Program-made: the position numbers and the translations under genes
Shown here: positions 16,279 to 24,427 of the stretch, piece after piece
How positions within the stretch are numbered: position 1 is the stretch's first letter
Layout: each line of letters begins with the position of its first letter
Notes under the pieces: generated by a model
What the model was told of the DNA's origin: nothing
The model's database searches: none
Seen by the model: the letters and a program-made list of their open reading frames with translations, nothing else
NCBI RefSeq assembly: GCF_900108335.1
Contig: NZ_FNVT01000023.1
Span: forward strand, 1 to 64,000
Origin: Nonomuraea solani
GTDB taxonomy: Bacteria > Actinomycetota > Actinomycetes > Streptosporangiales > Streptosporangiaceae
Direction of reading: 5' to 3'
Length of the DNA: 64,000 nucleotides

Positions 16279-18299
16279 TGGTCCACCTTCAGGATGAGGA
16301 AGCCGTTGTCGTCGACGATGGCCAGGCAGCCGGGCGGCACGACCGTGGTCGCGGTCTCCTCGACCACGATCGCGGGCCCGGCCAGCTCGCCGTCCAGCGC
16401 GGAGCGGCGCAGCACCGGCGTCCTGTGCACCTCGCCGTCGAAGATCACATCTCGTACGTCGGGCGCCGCCGCACCGGGCACACCGGGAACCGCCGCCGCG
16501 GTACGCGGGAACGAGCCGAACCCCGTGCTGCGTACCATCACGAACTCCACCGGCGCCTCCGGCGTGGCGTGCCCGTAACGACTGGTGTGCGCCTCGGCGT
16601 AGCGGGCCGCGATGGCCTGGAGGAACCCCGGCTCCGCCGGTTCGGCCGCGTCGCGCAGCGGGATGGTGAGCGTGTAGTCCTGGCCTTCGTACCGCAGGTC
16701 CACGGCATGTTCCACCCGCCGTCGTTCCTCCGGCACGCCCTGCCCGGCGAGCGCGTCGAGCGCCTCCCGCTCCAAGTTCACGAAATTTCGTGACATGTCG
16801 GCGCCGTTCAGCGCCTCCTGCGACCGGAAGTACGGCCGCGTCAGATCCCGGCGCACATCCGCCTCCAGCATGCCCCAGGCCGAGAACGCCCCAGGAAACC
16901 GCGGCACGACCACCTCGGAGATCCCCAGCTCCCTGGCGATGAACGCGGCGTGCATCGCCCCCGCGCCCCCGAACGCCACCAGCGCGAACTCCCGAGGCTC
17001 CACCCCGTGCTCCACGGTCAGCGTCCGGATCGCCTGCGCCATCTTGGCGTTGGCCACGTCGCAGATCCCCTCCGCCAGCCGCAGCGGATCGAGCTCCAGC
17101 TCCCCGGCCAGCTCCGCCACCGCGGACCCGGCCGCTTCGGTGTCCAGCGTCATCAGCCCGCCCGCGAACCACGCCGGATCCACCCGTCCGAGTACCACGT
17201 TCGCGTCGGTGACGGTGGCCCGGGTGCCGCCCCTGCCGTAACAGGCGGGCCCCGGCACGGCCCCGGCCGACTCGGGCCCGACCCGCAGCGCGCCCGCCTC
17301 GGCGTAGGCGATCGAGCCGCCGCCCGCGCCGATCGTGTGCAGGTTGACGATCGGCATCAGCACCGGGTAGCCCTCGATGCGCGCCTCGGCGCTGACGTCG
17401 GGCCGCCCGTTCACGACGAGCGACACGTCGAACGACGTCCCGCCCATGTCGGCGCAGATCACGTTCTCGCGGTCGAGCAGCCGCGCCGCCGCGACCCCGC
17501 CCATCGTCCCGCCGACCGGCCCGGACAGCAGCGTCTGCAGCGGCCTGCGCATCGCGTATGAGGCGTTGACCAGCCCGCCCGACGACTGCATCACGTGCAC
17601 CGGCACCGCAAGCCCGCGCTCGGCGAAGCGCCGCTCGATCCCGGCCAGATAGCGGCGCACCACCGGCCCCGTGTACGCCTCCAGCACCGCCGACGACGTC
17701 CGCTCGTACTCGCGCCACTCCCGCGCCACCTCGTGCGACAGCACGACCAGCACGTCGTCGCCCAGCTCGGCCCGCAGGATCTCGCCCGCCCTGACCTCGT
17801 GCGCCGGGTTCGCGAACGAGAACAGCAGGCACACGGCCACCGCGTCGAACCCCTCGGCCCGCGCCCGCCGCGCCGCCGCCCGCACCGACTCCTCATCGAG
17901 CGGCAGGAGCTCCTGTCCCCGATAGTCCAGCCGGCCGCCCGCCTCCATCACGTCCTGGCGCGGCACCAGCGGCTCGGGCTTGCGGTAGCGCAGGTCGAAC
18001 ATGCGGTCCCGGTTGCCCCTGGCGATCTGGTAGACGTCCCGGCCACCCCGGCTCGCCAGCAGCAGCACGCGGGCGCCCTTGCGCTCCAGCAGCGCGTTGA
18101 GTCCCTGCGTGGTGCCGTGCACGAAGAACGAGATGGCGGCGGGATCGTCCACGACCCGCCCCAGCGCGGCGAACACGCCGTCGGCGAGGTCCCCCGGAGT
18201 GGTGGGCGCCTTCGAGGCCGTGACGGCGCCCGACCGCTCGTCGTAGCAGACGACGTCGGTGAAGGTGCCGCCGATGTCCATGGCGACGCGATAGCTCAT
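16275..18299 (-). CDS. hyuA: Hydantoinase A / 5-oxoprolinase A subunit
   Basis: A 674-residue ASKHA-fold ATPase. The N-terminus MSYRVAMDIGGTFTDVVCYD holds the first phosphate loop; the second is CADMGGTSFDVSLV (about 285). SHEVAREWREYERTSSAVLEAYTGPVV and VMQSSGGL are family signatures, and the C-terminus carries GPAIVVEETATTVVPPG. It phosphorylates the ring amide with ATP so that HyuB can open it. It is the first gene of a two-gene operon. All motifs missing from the short HyuA-like gene at 8157 are present here, a useful internal contrast. Confidence 0.92.
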   Translation of the reverse strand: MSYRVAMDIGGTFTDVVCYDERSGAVTASKAPTTPGDLADGVFAALGRVVDDPAAISFFVHGTTQGLNALLERKGARVLLLASRGGRDVYQIARGNRDRMFDLRYRKPEPLVPRQDVMEAGGRLDYRGQELLPLDEESVRAAARRARAEGFDAVAVCLLFSFANPAHEVRAGEILRAELGDDVLVVLSHEVAREWREYERTSSAVLEAYTGPVVRRYLAGIERRFAERGLAVPVHVMQSSGGLVNASYAMRRPLQTLLSGPVGGTMGGVAAARLLDRENVICADMGGTSFDVSLVVNGRPDVSAEARIEGYPVLMPIVNLHTIGAGGGSIAYAEAGALRVGPESAGAVPGPACYGRGGTRATVTDANVVLGRVDPAWFAGGLMTLDTEAAGSAVAELAGELELDPLRLAEGICDVANAKMAQAIRTLTVEHGVEPREFALVAFGGAGAMHAAFIARELGISEVVVPRFPGAFSAWGMLEADVRRDLTRPYFRSQEALNGADMSRNFVNLEREALDALAGQGVPEERRRVEHAVDLRYEGQDYTLTIPLRDAAEPAEPGFLQAIAARYAEAHTSRYGHATPEAPVEFVMVRSTGFGSFPRTAAAVPGVPGAAAPDVRDVIFDGEVHRTPVLRRSALDGELAGPAIVVEETATTVVPPGCLAIVDDNGFLILKVDQ

Positions 18300-18383
18300 G
18301 CGCTGAACGGTATGCGTGCCCGGTCCCCGTCCGCATGTGCGTCCCGCACAGCCAGGTGCGGCCTCCCGTGCATCCCGCCGGGG

Positions 18384-18740
18384 TCAGCGCGCGGGCTGTA
18401 CCCGGTCCCCGGTGATGATCATCCCGTCGTCGTCCCCTGTCACCTCGCGCGGCAGCATCGCGGCCACCTCGGTCGCGAGGTGGGGCTCGGTCTGGAACGC
18501 CTCCAGGATCGCCAGCCGCAGCGCCGTCTGGCTGGGCTCGTCGTCCGGCTTCGAGCCGGCCACGCGCATGATGGCCAGCTTGGACTCGGTGTCGCCGCGG
18601 CCGAAGACGCGCTGCAGGATGCGCGAGCCGCGGGCCACGTCGGTGTCCGCGGCGAGCTCTCCGGTCTTGGCGAGTGCGCCGACCCCGTAGGCGTTGATCG
18701 CCGCCGTGACGTAGGGCATGACATCTTTCGCAGTGTCCAT
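18384..18740 (-). CDS. Conserved-looking small protein of unknown function
   Basis: A 118-residue soluble protein from ATG 18740 with AGGGTC a few bases upstream. No Cys, no membrane segment, no motif I recognise. The N-terminal half (MDTAKDVMPYVTAAINAYGV...KTGELAADTDVARGSRILQR) looks helical, and the C-terminus is acidic with a DDDG patch. Codon use is like neighbouring genes, so it is probably a real gene. It lies between the start of hyuA (84 bp away) and the divergent yigZ gene. Similar short proteins occur in actinomycetes with no assigned role, from memory; I infer nothing about function. Confidence 0.65.
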   Translation of the reverse strand: MDTAKDVMPYVTAAINAYGVGALAKTGELAADTDVARGSRILQRVFGRGDTESKLAIMRVAGSKPDDEPSQTALRLAILEAFQTEPHLATEVAAMLPREVTGDDDGMIITGDRVQPAR

Positions 18741-18820
18741 GTGACCCTCCCATAGGTCCTTATGGAATGACGAGATGGTAGCTCCCAGAGTTCCGGCGGC
18801 GAGGGCATACCCTGTCGAAT

Positions 18821-19441
18821 GTGTCTGCGCCGTACCTCACTCTCACCACCGTCGTCGAGCACGAGACCGAGGCGCGGCGCTCCCGCTTCCTCTGCGCCCT
18901 GGCCCCGGCGCGCACGGTCGAGGAGGCGGCCGCCTTCATCGCCGGGCGCCGGCGCGAGCATCCGAGCGCCACGCACAACTGCACCGCGTACGTCATCGGC
19001 GAGCGCATCCAGAAGGGCGACGACGACGGCGAGCCGGGCGGCACCGCGGGCACGCCCATGGTCCAGGCGCTGGTCGGGCGGGGGTTCAGCGACGTGGTGG
19101 CGGTGGTGACGCGCTACTTCGGCGGCACCCTGCTGGGCGCGGGCGGGCTGGTGCGCGCCTACGGCTCGGCGGTGACCGAGACCCTCGACCGGGCCGAGCC
19201 GGTGCGGATGGTGCCGGCCAAGCTGGTGCTCGTCGCAGTGGCGCACGACCAGGCGGGGCGGGTGGAGAACGACCTGCGCGCCTCCCGCCACGCCGTACGC
19301 GACGTCGCCTACGCGGGCGAGGTCACCTTCGCCGTCGCGGTGGGGGACGACGAGGTGGCCGCGTTCACCGACTGGGTGGCCACGCTGACGGCCGGCCGCG
19401 CCCGCGTGACCGTGGGCGACGACCTCCACGTGCCCGCGTGA
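18821..19441 (+). CDS. YigZ/IMPACT family protein (UPF0029)
   Basis: A 206-residue protein starting at GTG. The N-terminal IMPACT domain holds the signatures SRFLCALAPARTVEEA, HNCTAYVIGE, DDGEPGGTAGTPMVQAL and DVVAVVTRYFGGTLLGAGGL; the C-terminal ferredoxin-like DUF1949 domain follows at about 135-206. The family is widespread and its eukaryotic relative binds Gcn1; bacterial function is unsettled (possible translation or tRNA-related role). Length and domain order are normal. Its last ten codons are part of a 32-bp tandem array that runs past the stop. Confidence 0.9.
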   Translation: MSAPYLTLTTVVEHETEARRSRFLCALAPARTVEEAAAFIAGRRREHPSATHNCTAYVIGERIQKGDDDGEPGGTAGTPMVQALVGRGFSDVVAVVTRYFGGTLLGAGGLVRAYGSAVTETLDRAEPVRMVPAKLVLVAVAHDQAGRVENDLRASRHAVRDVAYAGEVTFAVAVGDDEVAAFTDWVATLTAGRARVTVGDDLHVPA

Positions 19442-19497
19442 CCGTGGGCGACGCCCTGCACGTGCCTGCGTGACCGGGCGACGACCTGCACGTGCCC
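19404..19497 (+). repeat. Three 32-bp tandem copies spanning the yigZ stop codon
   Basis: Copies at 19404-19435, 19436-19467 and 19468-19497 (the last 30 bp) share GCGTGACCGTGGGCGACGAC and CTCCACGTGCCC-type ends. The first copy codes for the last residues of YigZ; the others lie after its TGA and end against the stop of the converging menF gene. Each copy repeats a TGA. Confidence 0.85.
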
Positions 19498-19499
19498 GC

Positions 19500-20738
19500 T
19501 CAGCCCTCCAGGGCGTACTGCATCACCCGGAACTTCGCCTGGGCCTCGGCCAGCTCGGCGGCCGGGTCGGAGTCGCCCATGATGCCGCCCCCCGCGAACA
19601 GCCGCGCCCGGCGGCCCTCCACCAGCCCCGAGCGCAGCGCGATGCCCCACTCGCCGTCGCCGTGGGCGTCGATCCAGCCCACCGGACCGGCGTATCCGGC
19701 CCGGTCCATGCCCTCCAGCTCACGGATCACCTGGATGGCCTTCGGCGTCGGGGTGCCGCCGACGGCCGCCGTCGGGTGCATGGCCGCGACCACGTCGAGC
19801 ACCGAGGCCCCGTCGGCCAGCCGCCCGCTGACGTGGCTGGCCAGGTGTTGCACGTTGGGCAGCACCAGCAGCTCGGGCTCGTCGGGCGTCGTCAGCGAGG
19901 AGCAGAGCGGCGCCAGCGTCTGGCGGACCGAGGCGATCGCGCACTCGTGCTCGTGCCGGTCCTTCGGCGAGGCGAACAGCGCCGCCCCCCGCGCGAGGTC
20001 GTCGGCCGGGCCGGTGCCGCGCGGCGTGGTGCCGGCCAGCACGAGCGACTCGATCTCCTGCCCCGTGCGCCGGATCAGCAGCTCGGGCGTGGCGCCGACC
20101 AGCCCCGCCACCGAGAACGTGTAGCACTCGGGGTAGCGGCTCGCCAGCCGGGTCAGCAGCAGCCGGATGTCGATCGGCCGCTCGGCGGTGGCGACCAGGT
20201 CGCGGGCCAGGACGACCTTCTCCAGCTCGCCCTCGCGGATGCGCCGCGCGGCGCGGGCCACGACGTGCTCCCACTCGGGGGCGGTCAGGCTGCCGTCGCC
20301 GTAGCTGATGCGGCCGGGATCGCGGATCGGTGAGAACGTCTCCAGCGGCGCCTCACCGACCGTGGTGAGCCACGCGTGGCCGTCGCGGCGGGCCAGCACG
20401 GCCTGGGGGACGACGAGGACCGAGCCGGGGGCGTCCTCGTCGAAGGTGAAACTGCCGAAGGCGACGGGGCCGGAGCCGGGCGTGCGCACGGCGTCGTCGA
20501 CATGCGCGTCGCCGAAGACGGTGGACAGCCACTGGCGGGCCCAGGCGAACCGGCCGGGACCCGGGGGTACGCTCACGCGGGCGGCCTGACCCCAGCCGAC
20601 GAGGCCCTCTCCGTTCCTGACCCAGGCGTAGGGTGCCGTCTTGGGCAGGGATGCCAGCAGGTCACCGGGGTCGCCGACAGGGGTGGTGCGAACCGGTAGC
20701 GGGCGGGTTGTTCCGAGCGCGACACTCACCCAAGACAC
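19500..20738 (-). CDS. menF: Isochorismate synthase
   Basis: A 412-residue chorismate-utilising enzyme. The C-terminal domain holds the family core: EGELEKVVLARDLVATAERP, SLVLAGTTPRGTGPADD, DRHEHECAIASVRQTL, HPTAAVGGTPTPKAIQVI and GWIDAHGDGEWGIALRSG, with GGIMGDSDPAAELAEAQAKF at the end. It converts chorismate to isochorismate, the first step of menaquinone or of dihydroxybenzoate/salicylate siderophore synthesis. No other men or siderophore genes are adjacent, so menaquinone is the default reading. The GTG at 20738 lacks a clear ribosome site and a second GTG three codons later is equally possible. Confidence 0.9.
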   Translation of the reverse strand: MSWVSVALGTTRPLPVRTTPVGDPGDLLASLPKTAPYAWVRNGEGLVGWGQAARVSVPPGPGRFAWARQWLSTVFGDAHVDDAVRTPGSGPVAFGSFTFDEDAPGSVLVVPQAVLARRDGHAWLTTVGEAPLETFSPIRDPGRISYGDGSLTAPEWEHVVARAARRIREGELEKVVLARDLVATAERPIDIRLLLTRLASRYPECYTFSVAGLVGATPELLIRRTGQEIESLVLAGTTPRGTGPADDLARGAALFASPKDRHEHECAIASVRQTLAPLCSSLTTPDEPELLVLPNVQHLASHVSGRLADGASVLDVVAAMHPTAAVGGTPTPKAIQVIRELEGMDRAGYAGPVGWIDAHGDGEWGIALRSGLVEGRRARLFAGGGIMGDSDPAAELAEAQAKFRVMQYALEG

Positions 20739-20946
20739 TCTATGCGGGAACTGAACACGTTCGACTCGGACCCCCGTGAATGCGAGGTTACGGGCAAAGA
20801 ACTCGGAAAAAACCGAAGCCCAGCGGCTATTTGGTGCAACCTCATCGGGTCCGGACTGTCAACTTCCGATATGAAGTCGGTCCTGAACCGGCAGACCTTA
20901 CCCCCAGGCCATGGCAGCCCGGTGATCGGCTCCTTACGTTGGGTTC

Positions 20947-21819
20947 ATGATCACTCGCGTGGGCTGCGTCCTCGCCTCAGTCGTCGTCCTGTCCGCTCCC
21001 GGCACGGCTCAGGCCGCTCAGGCCCAGGCTGTTCAGGCTGTTCAAGCTCGGGCCGGTCAAGCCCAGGCCGTGCCCGACGTCATGGCCGCGCTCGGAGACT
21101 CGATCTCCACCGGCTTCAACTCCTGCGGCTTCTACGTCTCCTGCGTCTCGCGCTCATGGTCGTCCGGCGACAACGGCGAGGTCTCCAGCCACTACCTGCG
21201 CCTGTCGAAACTGTCTGGAACGCTCCACAAGCACAACCGCAACTTCGCCGTCCCCGGATCGACCAGCGCCGACCTGCTCGGCCAGGTCAAGCAGGCGGTC
21301 GCGGCCAAGGCCGACTATGTGACGATTCTCATCGGCGCCCTCGACGCCTGCGTGTCCACCGAGCAGGCGATGACCCCGGTGGCGACCTACCGGCGGCGGA
21401 TGGAGTCCGCGCTCGCCGAGCTGCGTGCCGGGATGCCCAGGGCCAGGGTGTTCCTCGCCAGCATCCCCGACCTGCGGCGGCTGTGGCAGGTGGGCCGGTC
21501 CAACCCGCTCGCGCGCACGTTCTGGTCGGTCGGCCGCATCTGCCAGAGCCTGCTGGCCAAGCCCACCTCCACCCGGGCGGCCGACACCGAGCGCCGCGAC
21601 CGGGTGCGGGCGCGGGTGATCGCCTACAACCGGGCGGCGGCCGAGGTGTGCGCCGCGTACGGTCCCGCCTGCCGCACCGACGGGGGCGCGGTGTTCGCCT
21701 ATCCGTTCACCCTGAGCCACCTCAGCAAGTGGGACTACTTCCACCCCAACATCGCCGGGCAGCGGGCCCTGGCCGATCAGACGTTCAAGCACGGTTTCGA
21801 CTGGATCGACCCGCGTTAG
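20947..21819 (+). CDS. Secreted SGNH/GDSL-family hydrolase
   Basis: A 290-residue exported protein. Signal peptide residues 1-24 (VLASVVVLSAPGTAQAA) are followed by an Ala/Gln repeat-like linker (QAQAVQAVQARAGQAQAV). Block I is ALGDSISTG with the nucleophile Ser; block V is DYFHPN with the catalytic Asp-x-x-His. Block III, usually G-x-N-D, reads IGALDAC: the oxyanion Asn is replaced by Leu. This family (COG2755, actinobacterial GANDAC type) hydrolyses esters of lipids or acylated sugars outside the cell. The missing Asn may lower activity or shift specificity. Its stop overlaps by 4 bp the stop of the converging HNH nuclease gene. Confidence 0.8.
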   Translation: MITRVGCVLASVVVLSAPGTAQAAQAQAVQAVQARAGQAQAVPDVMAALGDSISTGFNSCGFYVSCVSRSWSSGDNGEVSSHYLRLSKLSGTLHKHNRNFAVPGSTSADLLGQVKQAVAAKADYVTILIGALDACVSTEQAMTPVATYRRRMESALAELRAGMPRARVFLASIPDLRRLWQVGRSNPLARTFWSVGRICQSLLAKPTSTRAADTERRDRVRARVIAYNRAAAEVCAAYGPACRTDGGAVFAYPFTLSHLSKWDYFHPNIAGQRALADQTFKHGFDWIDPR

Positions 21820-22529
21820 GTGCACTGGGCCAGCATCGTCTTCTTGTCCGCCGCCGTCACCGGCACCCCGTACTTGATCGCGACCTGCGCGAAGCGGGTG
21901 ACGTAGGCGCAGCGGACGTACACCTCCGGCGGCAGCCAGCCCGACGGGCCGGAGGCGTCCTTCTCCTCGTTGGCGTCGCCGTCCACGGGCAGCAGGTTGA
22001 GCGGGTCGTTCGCGAAGTCGAGCCGCTTCGACATCGGCCAGCGCGGCGCGCCCATGCGCCAGCCGTAGTTGAGCGGCACGACATGATCGACCTGCACCTC
22101 GTCGGCGTTGTCCTTGTGCCAGTAGATGAGCCGGCCGGTGTAGGGGTCGGTCAGCTCCATGGAGACGACCTCGCAGTTCGAGCCCGCCCGGTATTTCACG
22201 TTGTGACCGTCGCGGGCCAGCAGGTCGTCTCGGGTACGGCAGCCGTTGCCCGCGTACGGGACGCCGGTGGCGTTGTCGGCCCAGTTCTCGCCGTACCGGG
22301 TGCGCTCGTAGCCGGCGCCGCTGCCGAGGCTCTTGACGCGCAGGCGCTTGATGAGGGCGCGTGCCTCGGCCTTCTCCGTGTCGGAGATGATGGGGGCCAG
22401 ACCCGGCAGCGTCCCGCTGACGTTGCCCAGCGGGCCGGCCGCGGTGGCCGGCGGGGTCTTGGCGCTGCCGATGAAGGAAACGACGATGATGGCTCCCGCG
22501 ACGAGGGCGACCGCGTCCTTCGTGCTCAA
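21816..22529 (-). CDS. Secreted HNH-family nuclease (DUF1524/GmrSD C-terminal-like)
   Basis: A 237-residue exported protein: residues 6-31 (AVALVAGAIIVVSFIG, then ATAAG) are a signal or anchor. The HNH core is VDHVVPLNYGW followed by DFANDPLNLLPVDGDANEEK and SGPSGWLPP, matching extracellular DUF1524-type nucleases of Streptomyces; CRTRDDLLARD upstream is also typical. It would cut DNA outside the cell with a single metal ion, for nutrient scavenging or competition. Four Cys residues (in GNGCRTR, GSNCEVV, YVRCAYV and the terminal QCT) could form two disulfides. It converges with the SGNH hydrolase with overlapping stops. Confidence 0.85.
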   Translation of the reverse strand: MSTKDAVALVAGAIIVVSFIGSAKTPPATAAGPLGNVSGTLPGLAPIISDTEKAEARALIKRLRVKSLGSGAGYERTRYGENWADNATGVPYAGNGCRTRDDLLARDGHNVKYRAGSNCEVVSMELTDPYTGRLIYWHKDNADEVQVDHVVPLNYGWRMGAPRWPMSKRLDFANDPLNLLPVDGDANEEKDASGPSGWLPPEVYVRCAYVTRFAQVAIKYGVPVTAADKKTMLAQCT

Positions 22530-22602
22530 GCAGTCCTCCGTGGGGCTCCAGGTTGTCTAGAGAAATTCCCGGCATCGACTGTTTTGACACGGGGAGGGTT
22601 AT

Positions 22603-23058
22603 GTGACTGATCGTCCGATCGATCCGGATGTCGATCTCCATGTTCCGGCGCAGCGGGCCGAGCCGCAACGGCCGGTGCTCGCGGCGATCGCGGCCGGTGG
22701 CGCGCTGGGCGCCCTGGCCCGGCACGGCGTCCAGACCGCCCTGCCCGCCGGCCCCGCCGACTTCCCGTGGGCGACGTTCTGGGTCAACGTGTCGGGCTGC
22801 CTGCTCATCGGGGTGCTGATGGTGGTGATCACGGAGATCCGGCCGGCGCATCGGCTGGTGCGGCCGTTCCTGGGGGTGGGGGTGCTGGGCGGGTACACCA
22901 CGTTCTCGACGTACGCGGTGGACGTTCAGCGGCTGATCGCGGCCCGCGCCCCGCTGACCGGGCTGCTCTACCTGGCCGGAACGCTGGCCGCCGCGGTGAC
23001 GGCGGTGGCCACGGGCATGTGGCTGACCCGCAGGATCGCGCGGGTGGGCGCGCGGTGA
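22603..23058 (+). CDS. crcB: Fluoride channel CrcB/Fluc, first subunit
   Basis: A 151-residue membrane protein with four helices after a charged 25-residue N-terminus. Start GTG 22603 with GGGAGG upstream. Fluc signatures are present: GGALGALARHGVQ, PWATFWVNVSGCLLIG with the pore Asn, and GVGVLGGYTTFSTYAVD with the phenylalanine-box/central sodium region. Fluc proteins export fluoride as antiparallel dimers. The second crcB begins 35 bp downstream, as in Gram-positives that build heterodimers. No fluoride riboswitch consensus was found in the short 73-bp upstream region. Confidence 0.9.
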   Translation: MTDRPIDPDVDLHVPAQRAEPQRPVLAAIAAGGALGALARHGVQTALPAGPADFPWATFWVNVSGCLLIGVLMVVITEIRPAHRLVRPFLGVGVLGGYTTFSTYAVDVQRLIAARAPLTGLLYLAGTLAAAVTAVATGMWLTRRIARVGAR

Positions 23059-23092
23059 CGGCGTGGCGGGTTCGCGGGACGGCGGGCGCACG

Positions 23093-23452
23093 ATGACGCT
23101 GCTGCTGATCGTGGCCGGGGCGGCGGTGGGGGCGCCGCTGCGGTATTTGGCGGATCGGGCCGTGCAGGCGCGGTACGACACGGTGTTCCCCTGGGGGACG
23201 CTGCTGGTCAACGTCTTGGGATCGCTGCTGCTGGGGTTCCTGGCCGCGGTGCCCGCGGGCGACGGGGTGATGGCGCTGGCGGGCGTCGGGTTCTGCGGGG
23301 CGCTGACGACGTACTCGACGTTCGGGTACGAGACGGTGCGGCTGCTGGAGGAAGGGGCGCGCTTTCACGTGGTGGCCAACGTGGCGATCAGTGTGCTGGC
23401 CGGGCTCGGTGCCGCCTACTGCGGCCTGGCCCTTGCCCAGGTTTTCACCTGA
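23093..23452 (+). CDS. crcB: Fluoride channel CrcB/Fluc, second subunit
   Basis: A 119-residue protein with four membrane helices from ATG 23093 (a GTG at 23063 in the same frame is an alternative). Signatures: GAPLRYLADRAVQ, PWGTLLVNVLGSLLLG and GFCGALTTYSTFGYET. It is shorter at the N-terminus than its partner. The two adjacent genes probably encode the two halves of a heterodimeric fluoride exporter in the cytoplasmic membrane. Confidence 0.9.
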   Translation: MTLLLIVAGAAVGAPLRYLADRAVQARYDTVFPWGTLLVNVLGSLLLGFLAAVPAGDGVMALAGVGFCGALTTYSTFGYETVRLLEEGARFHVVANVAISVLAGLGAAYCGLALAQVFT

Positions 23453-23492
23453 GGAGTTACCGTGTAATCCTGTAAGCAAAGGAGTGCACGAG

Positions 23493-24413
23493 ATGGCGGA
23501 TCCCCTTGACGCCTACTCCCGCGTCGTGTCTTCCGTGGCGGCCGATTTGCTGCCGAAAGTGGCCGGTGTGCGGGCCGGCCGGGGCAGCGGGTCCGCGGTG
23601 GTGTTCACCGCCGACGGGTTCCTGCTGACCAACGCGCACGTCGTCGGCTCCTCCCGTGGCGGCTCGATCGCGTTCGCCGACGGCTCCTCGGGCGACTTCG
23701 TGGTGGTCGGCCGTGATCCGCTGTCGGACCTGGCGGTGATCAGGGCGCAGACGGCCACGCCGCCGCCCGCCGAGCTCGGCGACAGCGACGAGCTGGTGGT
23801 CGGGCAGCTCGTGGTGGCGGTCGGGAACCCGCTCGGGCTGGCCGGATCGGTGACGGCCGGCGTGGTGTCCGGGCTCGGGCGGTCGTTACCGGCGCGCAGC
23901 GGCTCGGCCGTACGGCTCATCGAGGACGTGATCCAGACCGACGCCGCTCTCAACCCCGGCAACTCCGGCGGGGCGCTGGCCGACTCACGGGCCCGGGTCG
24001 TCGGGATCAACACGGCCGTGGCCGGGGCCGGCGTGGGGCTGGCCGTGCCGATGAACGGCACGACCCGCTCCATCATCGCCGCGCTCATCAGGGACGGCCG
24101 GGTCAGGCGGGCGTTCCTCGGGCTGGTCACCTCGCCGGCGCCGCTGCCCGAGCAACTGCGGCGGCGTACCGGGCAGGACGCGGCGCTGCGGGTGGTCGAG
24201 GTGGTGCCGGGCTCACCCGCCCACCGCGCCGGGCTGCGCGCCGGTGACCTGGTGCTGAGCGCGGGCCGCAGCCCGGTGGGCGACGCGCAGAGCCTGCAGC
24301 GGCTGATGTTCGCCGACGCCATCGGGCGGCCGCTGCCGATCACCGTCCACCGCAACGGTGCCCTCGTCGACGTCATCGCCGAGCCGGTGGAGCTCACCGG
24401 CTCAGGCGTGTGA
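23493..24413 (+). CDS. HtrA-like trypsin-type serine protease with PDZ domain
   Basis: A 306-residue S1C protease. ATG 23493 follows AAGGAG with 8 nt spacing. Catalytic triad: His in LLTNAHVVG (about 47), Asp in DPLSDLAVI (about 77) and Ser in LNPGNSGGAL (about 157). The C-terminal PDZ domain starts near FLGLVTSPAPLP and contains EVVPGSPAHRAGLRAGDLVL. Unlike most HtrA/DegP proteins there is no signal peptide or membrane anchor, so it appears cytosolic or exported by another route. Such enzymes remove misfolded proteins. The glycosyltransferase gene converges 14 bp after its stop. Confidence 0.9.
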   Translation: MADPLDAYSRVVSSVAADLLPKVAGVRAGRGSGSAVVFTADGFLLTNAHVVGSSRGGSIAFADGSSGDFVVVGRDPLSDLAVIRAQTATPPPAELGDSDELVVGQLVVAVGNPLGLAGSVTAGVVSGLGRSLPARSGSAVRLIEDVIQTDAALNPGNSGGALADSRARVVGINTAVAGAGVGLAVPMNGTTRSIIAALIRDGRVRRAFLGLVTSPAPLPEQLRRRTGQDAALRVVEVVPGSPAHRAGLRAGDLVLSAGRSPVGDAQSLQRLMFADAIGRPLPITVHRNGALVDVIAEPVELTGSGV

Positions 24414-24427
24414 ACCTCAGGGACCGC

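Noticed and set aside
14266..16578. 770-codon plus-strand frame opposite hyuB
   Set aside because: Composition is Arg/Ala/His-rich with no motif; hyuB on the other strand is complete. Only its first part near 14430-14520 holds a regulator remnant.
22530..22602. Fluoride riboswitch before crcB
   Set aside because: The 73-bp region lacks the conserved crcB motif sequences.
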